Part shown: positions 41,561 to 50,755 of the stretch, piece by piece
How the letters are laid out: each line of letters starts with the position of its first letter
How positions within the stretch are numbered: position 1 is the first letter of the stretch
NCBI RefSeq assembly: GCF_000455265.1
Contig: NZ_HG005142.1
Span: 307,079 to 371,078, forward strand
Length of the DNA: 64,000 nucleotides
Reading direction: 5' to 3'
Source: Paenibacillus antibioticophila
GTDB lineage: Bacteria > Bacillota > Bacilli > Paenibacillales > Paenibacillaceae
Translations under genes and position numbers: made by a program
The notes under the pieces: generated by a model
What the model saw: only the letters and a program-made list of their open reading frames with translations
Databases searched by the model: none
Told to the model about the DNA's origin: nothing

Positions 41561-42263
41561 AAAATGTAAAGATAAACACACAGCCCCAGGCATTCCCGGT
41601 GTATTCTTTTACCATCACCATGCCATAGACAATGAGAAATATCGTCAACATTTCAATAATACCTTCAGCAGTTACACCGATTGCACCATGAATAAGGATG
41701 CACAGCACAGCGCAAGCAATAGCTCCCCAATTAAGCCATCGATTCTTACTGGGATATCGCCGGTTGATTTTATCGCTGATTACCACGTAATTGAAACCTT
41801 CAAAGAACCCCCAGACAATAGCAGTTATTAGTATTCCAATAACATTTATCGGAAAATCGTTCAATAACACCTCCCGGGTTGTCCAAACCGACTGGAATGG
41901 TAAATAGCTTGTTATTTGCCCCGTCGATAGCATGAAAATCATATAAGGAACAAAGCATAGGGAACACAAAATAACGGATAGTACCGCCCCTTTTCTGTTC
42001 AAACCATAAGTAAGCAGATTCTCTTTTCTGATCATGGACACCATGACAATTCCTAATCCCGCCAGACCAAATTGAAAGCCAGCGCTCCAAAGGACACGCA
42101 GAAGGATATTAATACTGCTATCCTTTACAAACGCAATAAATTGATTTTGAAATACCATGTATATCCCAAGCACCACAAAAGAAATCAAGGCAATAGCCCA
42201 TAAATCCACGTCTGTTTTTCGCTGTTCCAACGATAAATCCTTCTTGGGTTTATTGCTCATCAT
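41544..42263 (-). CDS. CPBP-like membrane protein
   Basis: 239 residues with about seven membrane segments (VDLWAIALISFVVLGIYMVF, FGLAGLGIVMVSMIRK, FPINVIGILITAIVWGFFEG, AIACAVLCILIHGAIG, EMLTIFLIVYGMVMV). The conserved end NAWGCVFIFTFFWNAF matches CPBP/abortive-infection-type integral membrane proteins. The usual EExxxR motif is replaced by FFEGFNYVVISDK, so protease activity is doubtful. There is no clear ribosome binding site before ATG 42263 or 42260. Function is unknown. Confidence 0.75.
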   Translation of the reverse strand: MMSNKPKKDLSLEQRKTDVDLWAIALISFVVLGIYMVFQNQFIAFVKDSSINILLRVLWSAGFQFGLAGLGIVMVSMIRKENLLTYGLNRKGAVLSVILCSLCFVPYMIFMLSTGQITSYLPFQSVWTTREVLLNDFPINVIGILITAIVWGFFEGFNYVVISDKINRRYPSKNRWLNWGAIACAVLCILIHGAIGVTAEGIIEMLTIFLIVYGMVMVKEYTGNAWGCVFIFTFFWNAF

Positions 42264-42354
42264 AAGAAAACACCATATTCGCTTTCACGGAATAGTATAA
42301 TTTCTATATTCATGTCTCTCTCCTTTATATATAGGCTATACTTCATGACTTTTA

Positions 42355-43314
42355 TCATTTAGGGTTCAACTCGATATATTTCTTACCTAATAAGGTTGTC
42401 GCCCAGTCATATGAGTCCGCCGTTTCATACTTCCGATACACATGTTCTTGCGCAACGATCATTAACAAATAAAGATCGTACCAAAGAATTCTTCGGTTCT
42501 CCTCCTCTGTCAGCTGCCCAATTCCGTAGCCTCTCAAAAAGTCAGGCGATTGAGCATAGGATCTGAATCCAACCTCCATAAGCGGATCGCCCCACAGGCA
42601 TCGCTCCCAATCAATGATCCCCGTAAGCCTCCCGTCCTCAATAAAAATATTGCCATCCCATACATCCCAATGAACTAAACGAGGCGTTACAACCTCAAGA
42701 AATAGGTTTTTATCTTTATCCAGTAAATCCAGCAGCTCGCGCGATGAGATTTTAAGATCAATGCTTTCCTTTTCTGCATCCATCATGACGGCTTTCAACA
42801 TTTCACAAAACACTTCATACCAGTTTTCGCCTTGAAATTTCTTTAGGCCAGGATAACCGAAGTAAGCGTTTGTAATTTGGTTAATTTCTTTAGTCAGCGA
42901 ACCCACCAGAGAATAAACATCGTTTACCTCCTGTGGGGTCAATCTTGATTTCCGGGTAGACAAGCTTTCTCCTTTTAACTTTTCCATGAAAAAATAGGGC
43001 GCACTACACCATTGACATGAGGGATCATAAAATTCGACCCTCGGTACGGGGACATGGGTCTTCTGTGCAACTAATCGCATTGAACGCACTTCGGACTCCA
43101 TGATATTCTGTTCGTAGGTCATGACCGTGACTGTAGGGTGAGGCGCTATCTTGAGAATACTTGCTGTCCCATCATCGAAAGAAACCTCGTAGGCGATATT
43201 AAAATATCCTTCCGTCAGTTCACGAAAATTTTCGAGTTTTCTCTCAGGGAAAGCCTGCTGAATCAATTTTGCGAGTGTCGATTCACTTTGGATGTTTTTA
43301 GTTAAATACGCCAT
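42355..43314 (-). CDS. Aminoglycoside-phosphotransferase-family protein
   Basis: About 319 residues. The kinase-like fold has a lysine-containing N lobe (SILKIAPHPTV), the catalytic loop HWDVWDGNIF with Asp and Asn, and the DFG-equivalent IIDWERCLWGDPLMEVGF. ATG 43314 lies close behind GGGTGGGAG. The family phosphorylates aminoglycosides or small metabolites (choline, homoserine, hydroxylamine-type alcohols). The substrate is unknown and resistance is only a possibility. Confidence 0.88.
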   Translation of the reverse strand: MAYLTKNIQSESTLAKLIQQAFPERKLENFRELTEGYFNIAYEVSFDDGTASILKIAPHPTVTVMTYEQNIMESEVRSMRLVAQKTHVPVPRVEFYDPSCQWCSAPYFFMEKLKGESLSTRKSRLTPQEVNDVYSLVGSLTKEINQITNAYFGYPGLKKFQGENWYEVFCEMLKAVMMDAEKESIDLKISSRELLDLLDKDKNLFLEVVTPRLVHWDVWDGNIFIEDGRLTGIIDWERCLWGDPLMEVGFRSYAQSPDFLRGYGIGQLTEEENRRILWYDLYLLMIVAQEHVYRKYETADSYDWATTLLGKKYIELNPK

Positions 43315-43484
43315 TTCTCCCACCCTTTGTCCATGTTGTTATCTATTCCATTTTCACCTGGCCTAGCTCCAGTATAATTTCAAAGCATAGAAAAACATAT
43401 TTACCCACTTTAGATCTTACCTATCTTAAGTTTACTTTTTCATACTTATAGTTTGACTTATAACGTTTGAGAGGGGCAATCAAC

Positions 43485-44510
43485 TTGGATCATTCCTTTT
43501 ATAAAGTGCTTCAACTGTCAGATCTGGAAGAGAAAAAGCGGATTGACCGTTCACTCGATGAATTAATGGAAGATGAGTATCAATTAAATGACAATATGAG
43601 AAAGCTTATTGAGGATCAACAATATGTATTTCCTTCGTTGAACCAGAATCATGCTACACCTGATATGTTGATCCGAACGCAAGATACAATCAGCGCTAAG
43701 AAGCATCACTATTCAACGACACCTTATTTTCATCGGCACGACTTTATCGAAATGGTCTACGTATATAAAGGTCTTTGTTATCAATATATTGAATCGCAAG
43801 ATCAGCTCATGATTCTGAATGAAGGAGAATTATTTATTCTTAACCAGAATGTGCTGCACGCATTGTATCAGCCAAATCCAGAAGACATCATCATCAAGAT
43901 GATTATTCCCCCTAGGTACTTAGGGTTTGAATTTGGCGAACGTCAGGAGTTTCAGGACTCCATTCTTGATTTTTTAACTAAGTCAGTGATGAAAAGGAGT
44001 TTATCCTACCACTATTTGCATTTTCGTACGGCGTCAAATCCGTTAATCAGGACTTTTGTTGAAAGATTGGTTACTGAATACTATCAAAAGGCAGACTACT
44101 TTGAAGATGCCATGTGCTATTATTTAAAGCTGTTATTCGTCGAGCTTAGCAGAAGTAAATCCATCATAAACAGTATGCATTTTGAAATGAAAACGAAACG
44201 ATTACAACATGAACAACTGCTGAACTATGTAAGAGAAAATATGCAAACCATTACCCTGGACCAATTGGCTAATGAATTTTCATATAATAAGTGCTATCTT
44301 AGCCGATTAATCTCCGAGGAATTTGGAGAAAGCTTTCAGAAAATAGTAAGAGATATACGGATGGGAGAAATCGAGAAATTAATCCGATACACGAATCTAT
44401 CCATTGAACAAATTGCTGAACGAGTAGGGTATAAAAACGCCGTTATCATCTATAAAATGATCCGCGAAAAATATAATATGACTCCAAGCGAATTTCGAAA
44501 GAACCGATGA
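43485..44510 (+). CDS. AraC-family transcriptional regulator with cupin domain
   Basis: About 341 residues. An N-terminal cupin spans residues about 80-145 (YFHRHDFIEMVYVYKGLCYQ, LMILNEGELFILNQNVLHAL) with His residues for ligand or metal. The C-terminal AraC HTH pair is TLDQLANEFSYNKCYLSRLI and SIEQIAERVGYKNAVIIYKM. TTG 43485 is the start because GAGAGGGG is 8 nt upstream; an earlier in-frame TTG at 43467 overlaps that site. No obvious regulated operon sits next to it. It points toward the MerR gene at its 3' end. Confidence 0.88.
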   Translation: MDHSFYKVLQLSDLEEKKRIDRSLDELMEDEYQLNDNMRKLIEDQQYVFPSLNQNHATPDMLIRTQDTISAKKHHYSTTPYFHRHDFIEMVYVYKGLCYQYIESQDQLMILNEGELFILNQNVLHALYQPNPEDIIIKMIIPPRYLGFEFGERQEFQDSILDFLTKSVMKRSLSYHYLHFRTASNPLIRTFVERLVTEYYQKADYFEDAMCYYLKLLFVELSRSKSIINSMHFEMKTKRLQHEQLLNYVRENMQTITLDQLANEFSYNKCYLSRLISEEFGESFQKIVRDIRMGEIEKLIRYTNLSIEQIAERVGYKNAVIIYKMIREKYNMTPSEFRKNR

Positions 44511-44528
44511 TATTTGTTGCCTCTAATG

Positions 44529-45527
44529 TCATGAATTTAAGCAATTTTCTTTGACTGGAATTAATAGATCAAGCTGAAAGCCTTCACCTTCCGGGTCAGG
44601 AAGATACACTCGATTCACATAATTTAAGGATTCTTCAAGCCAGCCGAACATGTTTCCAGAGTCCCAGTTGCCAGCATACTCGTATTTTTCGCTATTTCTG
44701 ACCCATCTTGCAAGCCAATCCCATGCTTCAAAGTGACCGAACGGGATCATGTACGCGGCATATAATCCCCCGTTAAAGCGTTTCTTTACCAAAGGCTCCG
44801 GCACTTCCATATCCTCCGGGATGGTAACCCACATCTCGTAACCATGATGATTTGTTTCGTCGACCGGATTCGGGGCATTGAATCCATAATGACGCAAATC
44901 CGGTTTGATTTTTGGTAAATCATGCTCTAACACAAACTTATCTATCATTCGTGAGACCGTGCTTTCCGGTTCATCTCCCTCATATTGATAAGCAGCCACA
45001 GCGGCAGGCGGCAGGTAAATAATCCGCACATCCCTATCACTTAATTTGTCCAGATTTTCACTTGCCTTGTTTAAATCCTCCAATGTTTTCTCCTCCTTTA
45101 TTTTGTGATTTATGTTAGAAAGCGGTGCAATGATCGGCACTATATCGGCATTTTCCAAAATATCTGTCATAAGACAGATGCCTGACTTTTCTCGAAGCTC
45201 ATCCACGAATTTGTTTAAAATGGAACGAATGGTTGATAATGAATCGATTTCGATATTGATAGCATGAATGTTCTGAATAAGGATATTTGTTGCATGAACA
45301 GCATCCGGATTAGCCAGTAACATACCTATTTGTTTCAAAGAGATGCGTAGTTTACGTAGAATAAGGATTTGGTTTATGCGCGTACAAGCTTCTGCATCGT
45401 ATACCCGGTAAGAGTACCCTTGCACTCGTTGACTTTGAATCAGACCCAGTTGTTCATAATAGCGCAACATGCGGGTAGAAATACCCAACAATTTTGTAAC
45501 CTCTGTTATCGTCTTTAAATTGTTCAT
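44529..45527 (-). CDS. MerR-family regulator with GyrI-like ligand domain
   Basis: 332 residues. The N-terminal MerR HTH is MNNLKTITEVTKLLGISTRM then LRYYEQLGLIQSQRVQGYSY. A helical linker follows (NIHAINIEIDSLSTIRSILN), then a C-terminal effector-binding domain (VRIIYLPPAAVAAYQYEGDE, YEMWVTIPEDMEVPEPL, GLYAAYMIPFGHFEAWDWLA). ATG 45527 follows AAAGGAGA. Its promoter (45551-45581) has a perfect MerR-type TTGACA-19-TATGAT arrangement, so it should be autoregulated. The regulated gene may have been the CPBP protein whose relic lies upstream. Confidence 0.9.
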   Translation of the reverse strand: MNNLKTITEVTKLLGISTRMLRYYEQLGLIQSQRVQGYSYRVYDAEACTRINQILILRKLRISLKQIGMLLANPDAVHATNILIQNIHAINIEIDSLSTIRSILNKFVDELREKSGICLMTDILENADIVPIIAPLSNINHKIKEEKTLEDLNKASENLDKLSDRDVRIIYLPPAAVAAYQYEGDEPESTVSRMIDKFVLEHDLPKIKPDLRHYGFNAPNPVDETNHHGYEMWVTIPEDMEVPEPLVKKRFNGGLYAAYMIPFGHFEAWDWLARWVRNSEKYEYAGNWDSGNMFGWLEESLNYVNRVYLPDPEGEGFQLDLLIPVKENCLNS

Positions 45528-45550
45528 GCCTGATCTCCTTTCTCATACAG

Positions 45551-45581
45551 ATCATAAAGTGCGACACGACGTCAATGTCAA
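45551..45581 (-). promoter_or_regulatory. MerR-type promoter with 19-bp spacer
   Basis: On the minus strand TTGACA (45576-45581) and TATGAT (45551-45556) are separated by exactly 19 bp, the long spacer that MerR proteins correct by bending DNA. It lies 24 bp before the MerR start and inside the 3' end of the CPBP relic. Confidence 0.75.
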
Positions 45582-45928
45582 GGTTCTCCTGTGCTTCTTG
45601 TCGTACATCACAACGGTTACAATTGAAACAAGAACAATCGCAGCATTTGCGGCAATGGTTCCCGCCCAAGTCATAGTCGTCGTACCGAAGATGGGGGATG
45701 CCGCATTGAAGCTACTTGTTTGTTTTTCCTCAGAACGATATACGAAGCAATAGCGGGCGACAAAATATAGATTGCAAAAGGAATATTCATCATGAATTGC
45801 TGGAATGTGTGAACCCAATTGTGTACCGTATATCCGAATGGCCCAAGAGCAATCAAAGCACCTGACACAAGGTAGGCTATGAAAAATGTCAGCAGCGTAA
45901 ATTGTACTGCGATCTTTTTGTCCGTCAT
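45552..45928 (-). pseudogene. CPBP-like membrane protein with internal deletion and frameshift
   Basis: The N-terminal part (45928 to about 45710) reads KKIAVQFTLLTFFIAYLVSG and MMNIPFAIYILSPAIASYIV then LRKNKQVA, a CPBP-family N terminus. After a frame change near 45710 the other frame gives FGTTTMTWAGTIAANAAIVL and VSIVTVVMYDKKHRR, a C-terminal membrane segment. The central protease-like region of about 150-170 residues is missing. The relic runs into the MerR promoter. It is therefore a deleted, non-functional copy. Confidence 0.72.
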
Positions 45929-46039
45929 GATTTCTTCATCCCCACCTTTTATTGATACTATATATTAATTTTAGCGTATGGACGCTTTGACTTTTATCAC
46001 TTGGTTGAGGAAGGTGTCAGGACTTAATCATATGTAGTA

Positions 46040-46067
46040 AAGCACCTGCCGGATTGGTCAGGTGCTT
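46040..46067 (-). terminator. Intrinsic terminator after the AraC/GyrI regulator gene
   Basis: Arms AAGCACCTG (46040-46048) and CAGGTGCTT (46059-46067) with a 10-nt loop, 8 bp past the stop. On the minus strand the stem ends in CTTTACTAC. Confidence 0.65.
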
Positions 46068-46074
46068 CTAACGA

Positions 46075-47043
46075 TTATGACTTCCGTACCGGTCTGATAT
46101 ACTTAAAAAACCGCTCCGGATCATGATACATGTAAATGATTCTGCCGGGGGAAGTATCCAGACAGTAACCGGTGCCTGCAAAATCAAAAGTTGCCATTGC
46201 TTGTTCCAGCTTCTCCTCCACACTGCGATTTTCCTGCTCATAATCAAACGGCCCATGTTCAAAGACGAGATAATCGGCTTCGGGAACATCGATCAATAGC
46301 ATTTGTGGGGGGACTTCGCCTTGATAATCCAAAGGAAGTCGCACACCATAGCACTCTGTACGTGGAATCCCCCAACCGCAGAGTCTGCCGTCCGGGTCAA
46401 TGATGTACGCCATAATCTGACCGCTGCCGCTGTTCGTAACACTCCCGCCATCGTCATCCAATTTACCCTTGATACTATCGAGCAAGCCGCATATGGTTTC
46501 GCAGTCCTGGCCGGGAATAAGGCTTTGCTTTTGCCAAAAATCCCAATACCCATTACTCTCATCGTTTTTGATATGCAAAAATTTGTGCGCGGGAATGGTT
46601 ACAAAATAAACGTTAACCCCGTCTGCCGATTTGATCATACCGATCTCTCCCAATCCGAAAAAGTAGCGGTCGAAAGGGGTGATTTTTGTACGAAGGGCAA
46701 CAGGCATAGGCTGTTTTCGGTATTCACTTGGAGTTACACCATAGGTTCCCTTAAAAGCTCGGGTAAAAGCTTCATGTGATGAAAAACCATATTCAAACGC
46801 AATATCCAACAGGCTTTTGTCACTATCCCGAACCTCTTTTAGTGCAAAGGCCAGTTTTCTGTGCCGCAGATAATCCCTAAATTGCATACCCGATATTTCC
46901 TTAAATTTTCTCGTCATATGAAATTCGGAATAACCTAACTTGCGGGAAAGAAATCGGAGCGATATCGCTTCACCGTTACGATGTTGAATACACTCGTCAA
47001 TTTCATCAACGATGATTTGGATTTGCTTGTGCCACTCGTACAT
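46075..47043 (-). CDS. AraC-family regulator with GyrI-like ligand domain
   Basis: About 322 residues. The N-terminal AraC HTH is ISLRFLSRKLGYSEFHMTRK then FKEISGMQFRDYLRHRKLAF and LLDIAFEYGFSSHEAFTRAF. The C-terminal GyrI-like effector domain runs about 130-320 (VNVYFVTIPAHKFLHIK, WGIPRTECYGVRLPLDY, MLLIDVPEADYLVFEHGPFD). I used ATG 47043, because the in-frame GTG at 47055 overlaps the likely ribosome binding site GAGG. This architecture matches the Rob/SoxS-like multidrug regulators and the stand-alone GyrI protein at 35969. Confidence 0.9.
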   Translation of the reverse strand: MYEWHKQIQIIVDEIDECIQHRNGEAISLRFLSRKLGYSEFHMTRKFKEISGMQFRDYLRHRKLAFALKEVRDSDKSLLDIAFEYGFSSHEAFTRAFKGTYGVTPSEYRKQPMPVALRTKITPFDRYFFGLGEIGMIKSADGVNVYFVTIPAHKFLHIKNDESNGYWDFWQKQSLIPGQDCETICGLLDSIKGKLDDDGGSVTNSGSGQIMAYIIDPDGRLCGWGIPRTECYGVRLPLDYQGEVPPQMLLIDVPEADYLVFEHGPFDYEQENRSVEEKLEQAMATFDFAGTGYCLDTSPGRIIYMYHDPERFFKYIRPVRKS

Positions 47044-47152
47044 TCGTCTGTTCACCTCGTTTCAACGACTCTAAAGCCATTATAGAGTGATGGAAATTTC
47101 ATTGTTTGATTTTACTTGCTGAAAAGCGAGGATATAGCTTCCCATCGCCGAA

Positions 47153-48007
47153 TCATTTTGGGACGTCATCGAACTGCGCTTCCTTCACTTCGAATCGAAA
47201 CCAGTGAAACGGCCCCGTTCGCAGGTTCCAGCTAACCTCGCCCTGCGAAGGAATGAGAATACCCTGAAATTGTTTGTAGGTTCCCATACGAATCTCCCAC
47301 TCCTCCAAAGTGCAGGTTCCTCCAGCTTCTTTATATCGTTGCGCCACAAAACGAACGGGCTCGCCCGTTTTTTGAAAATAAAAGGTGCCTGACGCGTTGA
47401 TGTCTCCATAGGAGATGTTGGCTCGCGCCATATCGTCACCGATCGCTTCCCAAGAAATATACGGCGACAAAGCCGCTGTCGGATACCAGACCATTTCAGC
47501 CAGATATCGTACAAGCGATCCCTGATTAATCTCGCGGCCATGTGCATGCCCCACCTTTAACACGCCCATAAGCTTGATGAGCATATCGGCTTGACCGTTC
47601 AGGTACAAGTCTCTGCCATGAATCTTAACCCCCGGAGCCGCCCGAATTCTCGCCCTCCAGATGAAAGAAGGCCAGTCAAGCAAGGAGTACTGCTTTGCGC
47701 TGAACGGCATCCACCTTCCCTCTGGCTTCGTGCGCAGCATTCCTTCCTGCCTAATCATCACCGATCGAATCGGCTTCTCCATGTCCAATGCATGAGTAAG
47801 GCGCAACCACCTCAACACCGGCGGCGGCAACTGCTGCAACCTATCTTCATTGATTTGGATAACGGGCTCATGAAAGCATGCTTGCAGAAGGAGAGCTGTT
47901 TCCTTTTTTACGCTTTGCCGAAAAGTGAAATTTTTAACAAACGCAGCTATGAGTAATCCTGATCCGATAATCGTGATAATAATGACTAAAGTCTGAAGCC
48001 AATGCAT
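47153..48007 (-). CDS. DUF6544/DUF6920-like membrane-anchored protein
   Basis: 284 residues. A membrane anchor lies at the N terminus (LVIIITIIGSGLLIAAFVKN). A conserved C-terminal beta-rich domain follows: SVMIRQEGMLRTKPEGRWMP, PGVKIHGRDLYLNGQADMLI, EMVWYPTAALSPYISWEAIG and FRFEVKEAQFDDVPK. The pattern matches the DUF6544 family, of unknown function. ATG 48007 follows AGGAGG. It is probably co-transcribed with the MarR gene upstream, 31 nt away. Confidence 0.8.
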   Translation of the reverse strand: MHWLQTLVIIITIIGSGLLIAAFVKNFTFRQSVKKETALLLQACFHEPVIQINEDRLQQLPPPVLRWLRLTHALDMEKPIRSVMIRQEGMLRTKPEGRWMPFSAKQYSLLDWPSFIWRARIRAAPGVKIHGRDLYLNGQADMLIKLMGVLKVGHAHGREINQGSLVRYLAEMVWYPTAALSPYISWEAIGDDMARANISYGDINASGTFYFQKTGEPVRFVAQRYKEAGGTCTLEEWEIRMGTYKQFQGILIPSQGEVSWNLRTGPFHWFRFEVKEAQFDDVPK

Positions 48008-48038
48008 GCGCCGCCTCCTCTATGATCCATCAGTGAAA

Positions 48039-48488
48039 TTAATTCATACGCGCTTCCAACTTTACGATGTTCGATACTAATTGATCAATAAGGGCTGTGA
48101 AGTGCCGGAGATCATCATCCGTGAAGCACTCGAACAAATCGTGTAAAAAGGCCAACTCCCGATCTTCTCTCCCCGCAAAATGCTCCTGACATCTCGCAGT
48201 AAGGCTGATTCGTTTGATACGGCGATCGGAGTTATCGATGGAAATTTGAACAAAGCCCTTCTTATCAAGACTTCGGACCATTTGCATGACGTTCTGATGA
48301 GAAACGCTGAGTACGCCGGCAATTTCTTTCACAGAGAGTATCTGCGGCTGACTTTTATACATAATGGCAATCAACAGCCACTGCTTCACCGTTACTTCGA
48401 GATCCAGCCGATCCCCCAGTACCTGCAGTCGATTTGCGATAATGAATAGCGAGGCGAAAATATTCCCTTTATTCTCATCCACAGTCAT
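48039..48488 (-). CDS. MarR-family transcriptional regulator
   Basis: 149 residues. The winged HTH is LSVKEIAGVLSVSHQNVMQM then VRSLDKKGFVQISIDNSDRR and IKRISLTARCQEHFAGRED. ATG 48488 with GAGAGG 6 nt upstream is preferred to TTG 48509. An AT-rich near-palindrome (TAATATATTATA) lies upstream around 48512-48525 and could be its operator. It precedes the DUF6544 gene, its likely target. Confidence 0.9.
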   Translation of the reverse strand: MTVDENKGNIFASLFIIANRLQVLGDRLDLEVTVKQWLLIAIMYKSQPQILSVKEIAGVLSVSHQNVMQMVRSLDKKGFVQISIDNSDRRIKRISLTARCQEHFAGREDRELAFLHDLFECFTDDDLRHFTALIDQLVSNIVKLEARMN

Positions 48489-48676
48489 CCCCTGCCTCTC
48501 CCGAATCAATAGGTAATATATTATATATCTAGCATGAGGATATTTCTCCTGTCAAGGAGATAAGTTTTCTGTTTGTCATGAATCCTGTCTGTAAGTCCAA
48601 TGTTTTCTGCAAGTTCTTCAATACGGGCTTTGTTTGGCAAGTCTAAAAGCAACACATTCGTCAAAACTGTAACAAA

Positions 48677-48706
48677 ACGCCCTGGTCATTTTTACGACCA
48701 GGGCGT
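48677..48706 (-). terminator. Intrinsic terminator after the EamA transporter gene
   Basis: Perfect 11-bp arms ACGCCCTGGTC (48677-48687) and GACCAGGGCGT (48696-48706). On the minus strand the stem is followed by TTTTGTTA. Confidence 0.85.
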
Positions 48707-48832
48707 CACATTTTCATCCAAGTAGAGCAGCGATGTTGGCGTCAAGCTTGAATTCCGGCCCTTGGCGATTCCCAGAACCTCATAAAAAATGCTCCCCCTA
48801 CAGTAACAGGTTTTATTATTTCATTCTGGCAA

Positions 48833-49777
48833 TTAGGGCGTAGTGCGGGGGCGACTACTGTAAATGATAAGCAGCGATCCCGTCAATATAATTACGATGC
48901 CAATGATCAAGCGAACGGTTATTTGTTCTGATAAAATCAGGAACGATAATAAAGGAGCTAGTCCTGGTTTTATAAAAAACGGGATGGAGGCCACGGATAC
49001 ATTCGACAACTCCATAATCAGGAAATATATTGCAAAGGCAGCGGCGCTGTTGCCTATGCCGGCAAGCAGCAGGAGCGCCACATTATCCCAGGCAACTCCC
49101 GTCCATAGCGGGATATGCACGAATGTCTCCATTCCTGGAACGCCCGAGAAGACGGCGGCCAGCGGTTGAACATGGGTGAGAAGCATCAGTGCCAGCAATT
49201 CAGCGCTGCCGATCAAGAGCGTAAATCCGGTAACAGCGAGTCCGCTTAGACCGGTACGAGTGCTCACCAAGCGAGAGATCATGCTGTAGACGGCAAAGGC
49301 AACAGCACTCAATAGCGCGAAGGTGATCCCAAGCGGTTCATTCAGATCGGCGGGATTGACAATGACAAAAAGGCCGATGCTGGAAAGAACGATTGACAGC
49401 AGGGTCAGCTTGGACAGCTTTTCTTTTAGGAACAGATAGGACAGAAGCAAAGTGAACACGGGATTGCAGCTAAATAATACAGCGACAGTGGATGCCTTGG
49501 CATGGTCTACCGCCAATTGGAACAAGATCATGCTGATTACAACCACCATGAATCCATTAAGCGCGAGCAGTGACCAGGCCCTTTGGTCTAGGCTGATGTT
49601 ATTCTTACGCATGGAGCTCAAGGAAGGAACTAATAACGCCAATCCGCCAATGGCAAAACGAAGAAACGTCAGTTGTACGGGATGAAAGTCATTTCCGGCA
49701 ATTTTCAACGTGATTTCCAGCGAACTGATTAATAAGCTAGCGACAATCAGATAGGTAATTACTTTTTTGTATGGCAC
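48833..49777 (-). CDS. EamA/DMT-family transporter
   Basis: 314 residues with about ten membrane segments in two EamA repeats (VITYLIVASLLISSLEIT, FLRFAIGGLALLVPSLS, FMVVVISMILFQLAVDH, ITFALLSAVAFAVYSMIS, NVALLLLAGIGNSAAAFAI, LLSFLILSEQITVRLIIGI). GTG 49777 follows GGGGG by 7 nt. DMT proteins move small metabolites, usually outward. It is divergent from a LysR gene, which probably regulates it. Confidence 0.9.
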   Translation of the reverse strand: MPYKKVITYLIVASLLISSLEITLKIAGNDFHPVQLTFLRFAIGGLALLVPSLSSMRKNNISLDQRAWSLLALNGFMVVVISMILFQLAVDHAKASTVAVLFSCNPVFTLLLSYLFLKEKLSKLTLLSIVLSSIGLFVIVNPADLNEPLGITFALLSAVAFAVYSMISRLVSTRTGLSGLAVTGFTLLIGSAELLALMLLTHVQPLAAVFSGVPGMETFVHIPLWTGVAWDNVALLLLAGIGNSAAAFAIYFLIMELSNVSVASIPFFIKPGLAPLLSFLILSEQITVRLIIGIVIILTGSLLIIYSSRPRTTP

Positions 49778-49882
49778 GGTTGATCCCCCGCTCTTTAATA
49801 TTTAATGACTAAGTTTTATAATAAGGGAGATAGAGGTATAACTGAAATGAATTTTAAAGATAGGTGGCATGAATGAAAGGTT

Positions 49883-50755
49883 ATGAACCTGCATAATTTG
49901 CGTATCTTTACCGTTGTGGCGGAGAAAATGCACATTACTGAGGCGGCAAGAGAGCTGTTTATTACCCAGCCTGCAGTCAGCAAAGCCATTAAGAGCCTGG
50001 AAGGTCAACTAAATGCTCAATTGTTTTGGCGAGATAAACGAAATGGATTAATCTTGTCCGATATGGGCAAAGAGATCCTGATTCTGGCAAGACAAATGAT
50101 CATGATTGAAGAGAAGATTCGTCAAATCGCTAATCGGGAAAATAGCCTTGTGGACTGCACCGTAAAGGTAGGTGCTCTACCCATGGCATCCAGCCATTTG
50201 ATGCCCTCTGCGATGTCTTTGCTCAAATCCCGGTATGGCACCGTTCGTATTCAGCTTAGGGAAGGGTCGTCGAACGAGATTAAGACATGGGTAGAAGAGC
50301 GTGCGGTTGAAATCGGTATTGTATTGGCACCGTTTAGCTCATTTGACTGGCATCTGTTATATGAAGATGATATGGTGGCGGTACTGCCTCAGGACCACCA
50401 ACTGGCTTCTTCCGAGGAATTGGATATGATGAAGCATCAGGAGGAGCTGATTTTTTGCCGCAGCGGGTATGAGGGCACGTTATCAAGTTTACTAGCAGGT
50501 CGGCATAAGGGACTTAGCAGTCCATTGATCGTGCAAACAGCAGAAACACTGGTGAACATGGTTCAGCATCGCTTGGGTATCGGAATCATCAGCCGCATTT
50601 CTCAATTTGCTCTTCGACACGATCTGATCATCAAGCCTGTCTCTCCCCCTATACGTCAGCAAATCGGAATTATTACCCAGTCGTTCGACGAATTGACACC
50701 AGCCGCGAAGGCTGTTCATGAAATTTTGACCGGACTCTCAGCTAGCCAATTGTAG
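49883..50755 (+). CDS. LysR-family transcriptional regulator
   Basis: 290 residues. The N-terminal HTH is MNLHNLRIFTVVAEKMHITE then AARELFITQPAVSKAIKSLE and LFWRDKRNGLILSDMGKEIL. The effector domain follows (VKVGALPMASSHLMPSAMSL, VRIQLREGSSNEIKTWVEER). Divergent from the EamA transporter gene, 105 bp apart. The usual LysR pattern is activation of the divergent exporter in response to its substrate (inference). Confidence 0.93.
   Translation: MNLHNLRIFTVVAEKMHITEAARELFITQPAVSKAIKSLEGQLNAQLFWRDKRNGLILSDMGKEILILARQMIMIEEKIRQIANRENSLVDCTVKVGALPMASSHLMPSAMSLLKSRYGTVRIQLREGSSNEIKTWVEERAVEIGIVLAPFSSFDWHLLYEDDMVAVLPQDHQLASSEELDMMKHQEELIFCRSGYEGTLSSLLAGRHKGLSSPLIVQTAETLVNMVQHRLGIGIISRISQFALRHDLIIKPVSPPIRQQIGIITQSFDELTPAAKAVHEILTGLSASQL

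Noticed and set aside
40459..43314. Calling this a confirmed aminoglycoside resistance locus
   Set aside because: The nucleotidyltransferase and APH-family folds are present but substrates vary widely; the regulators and exporters do not settle it.
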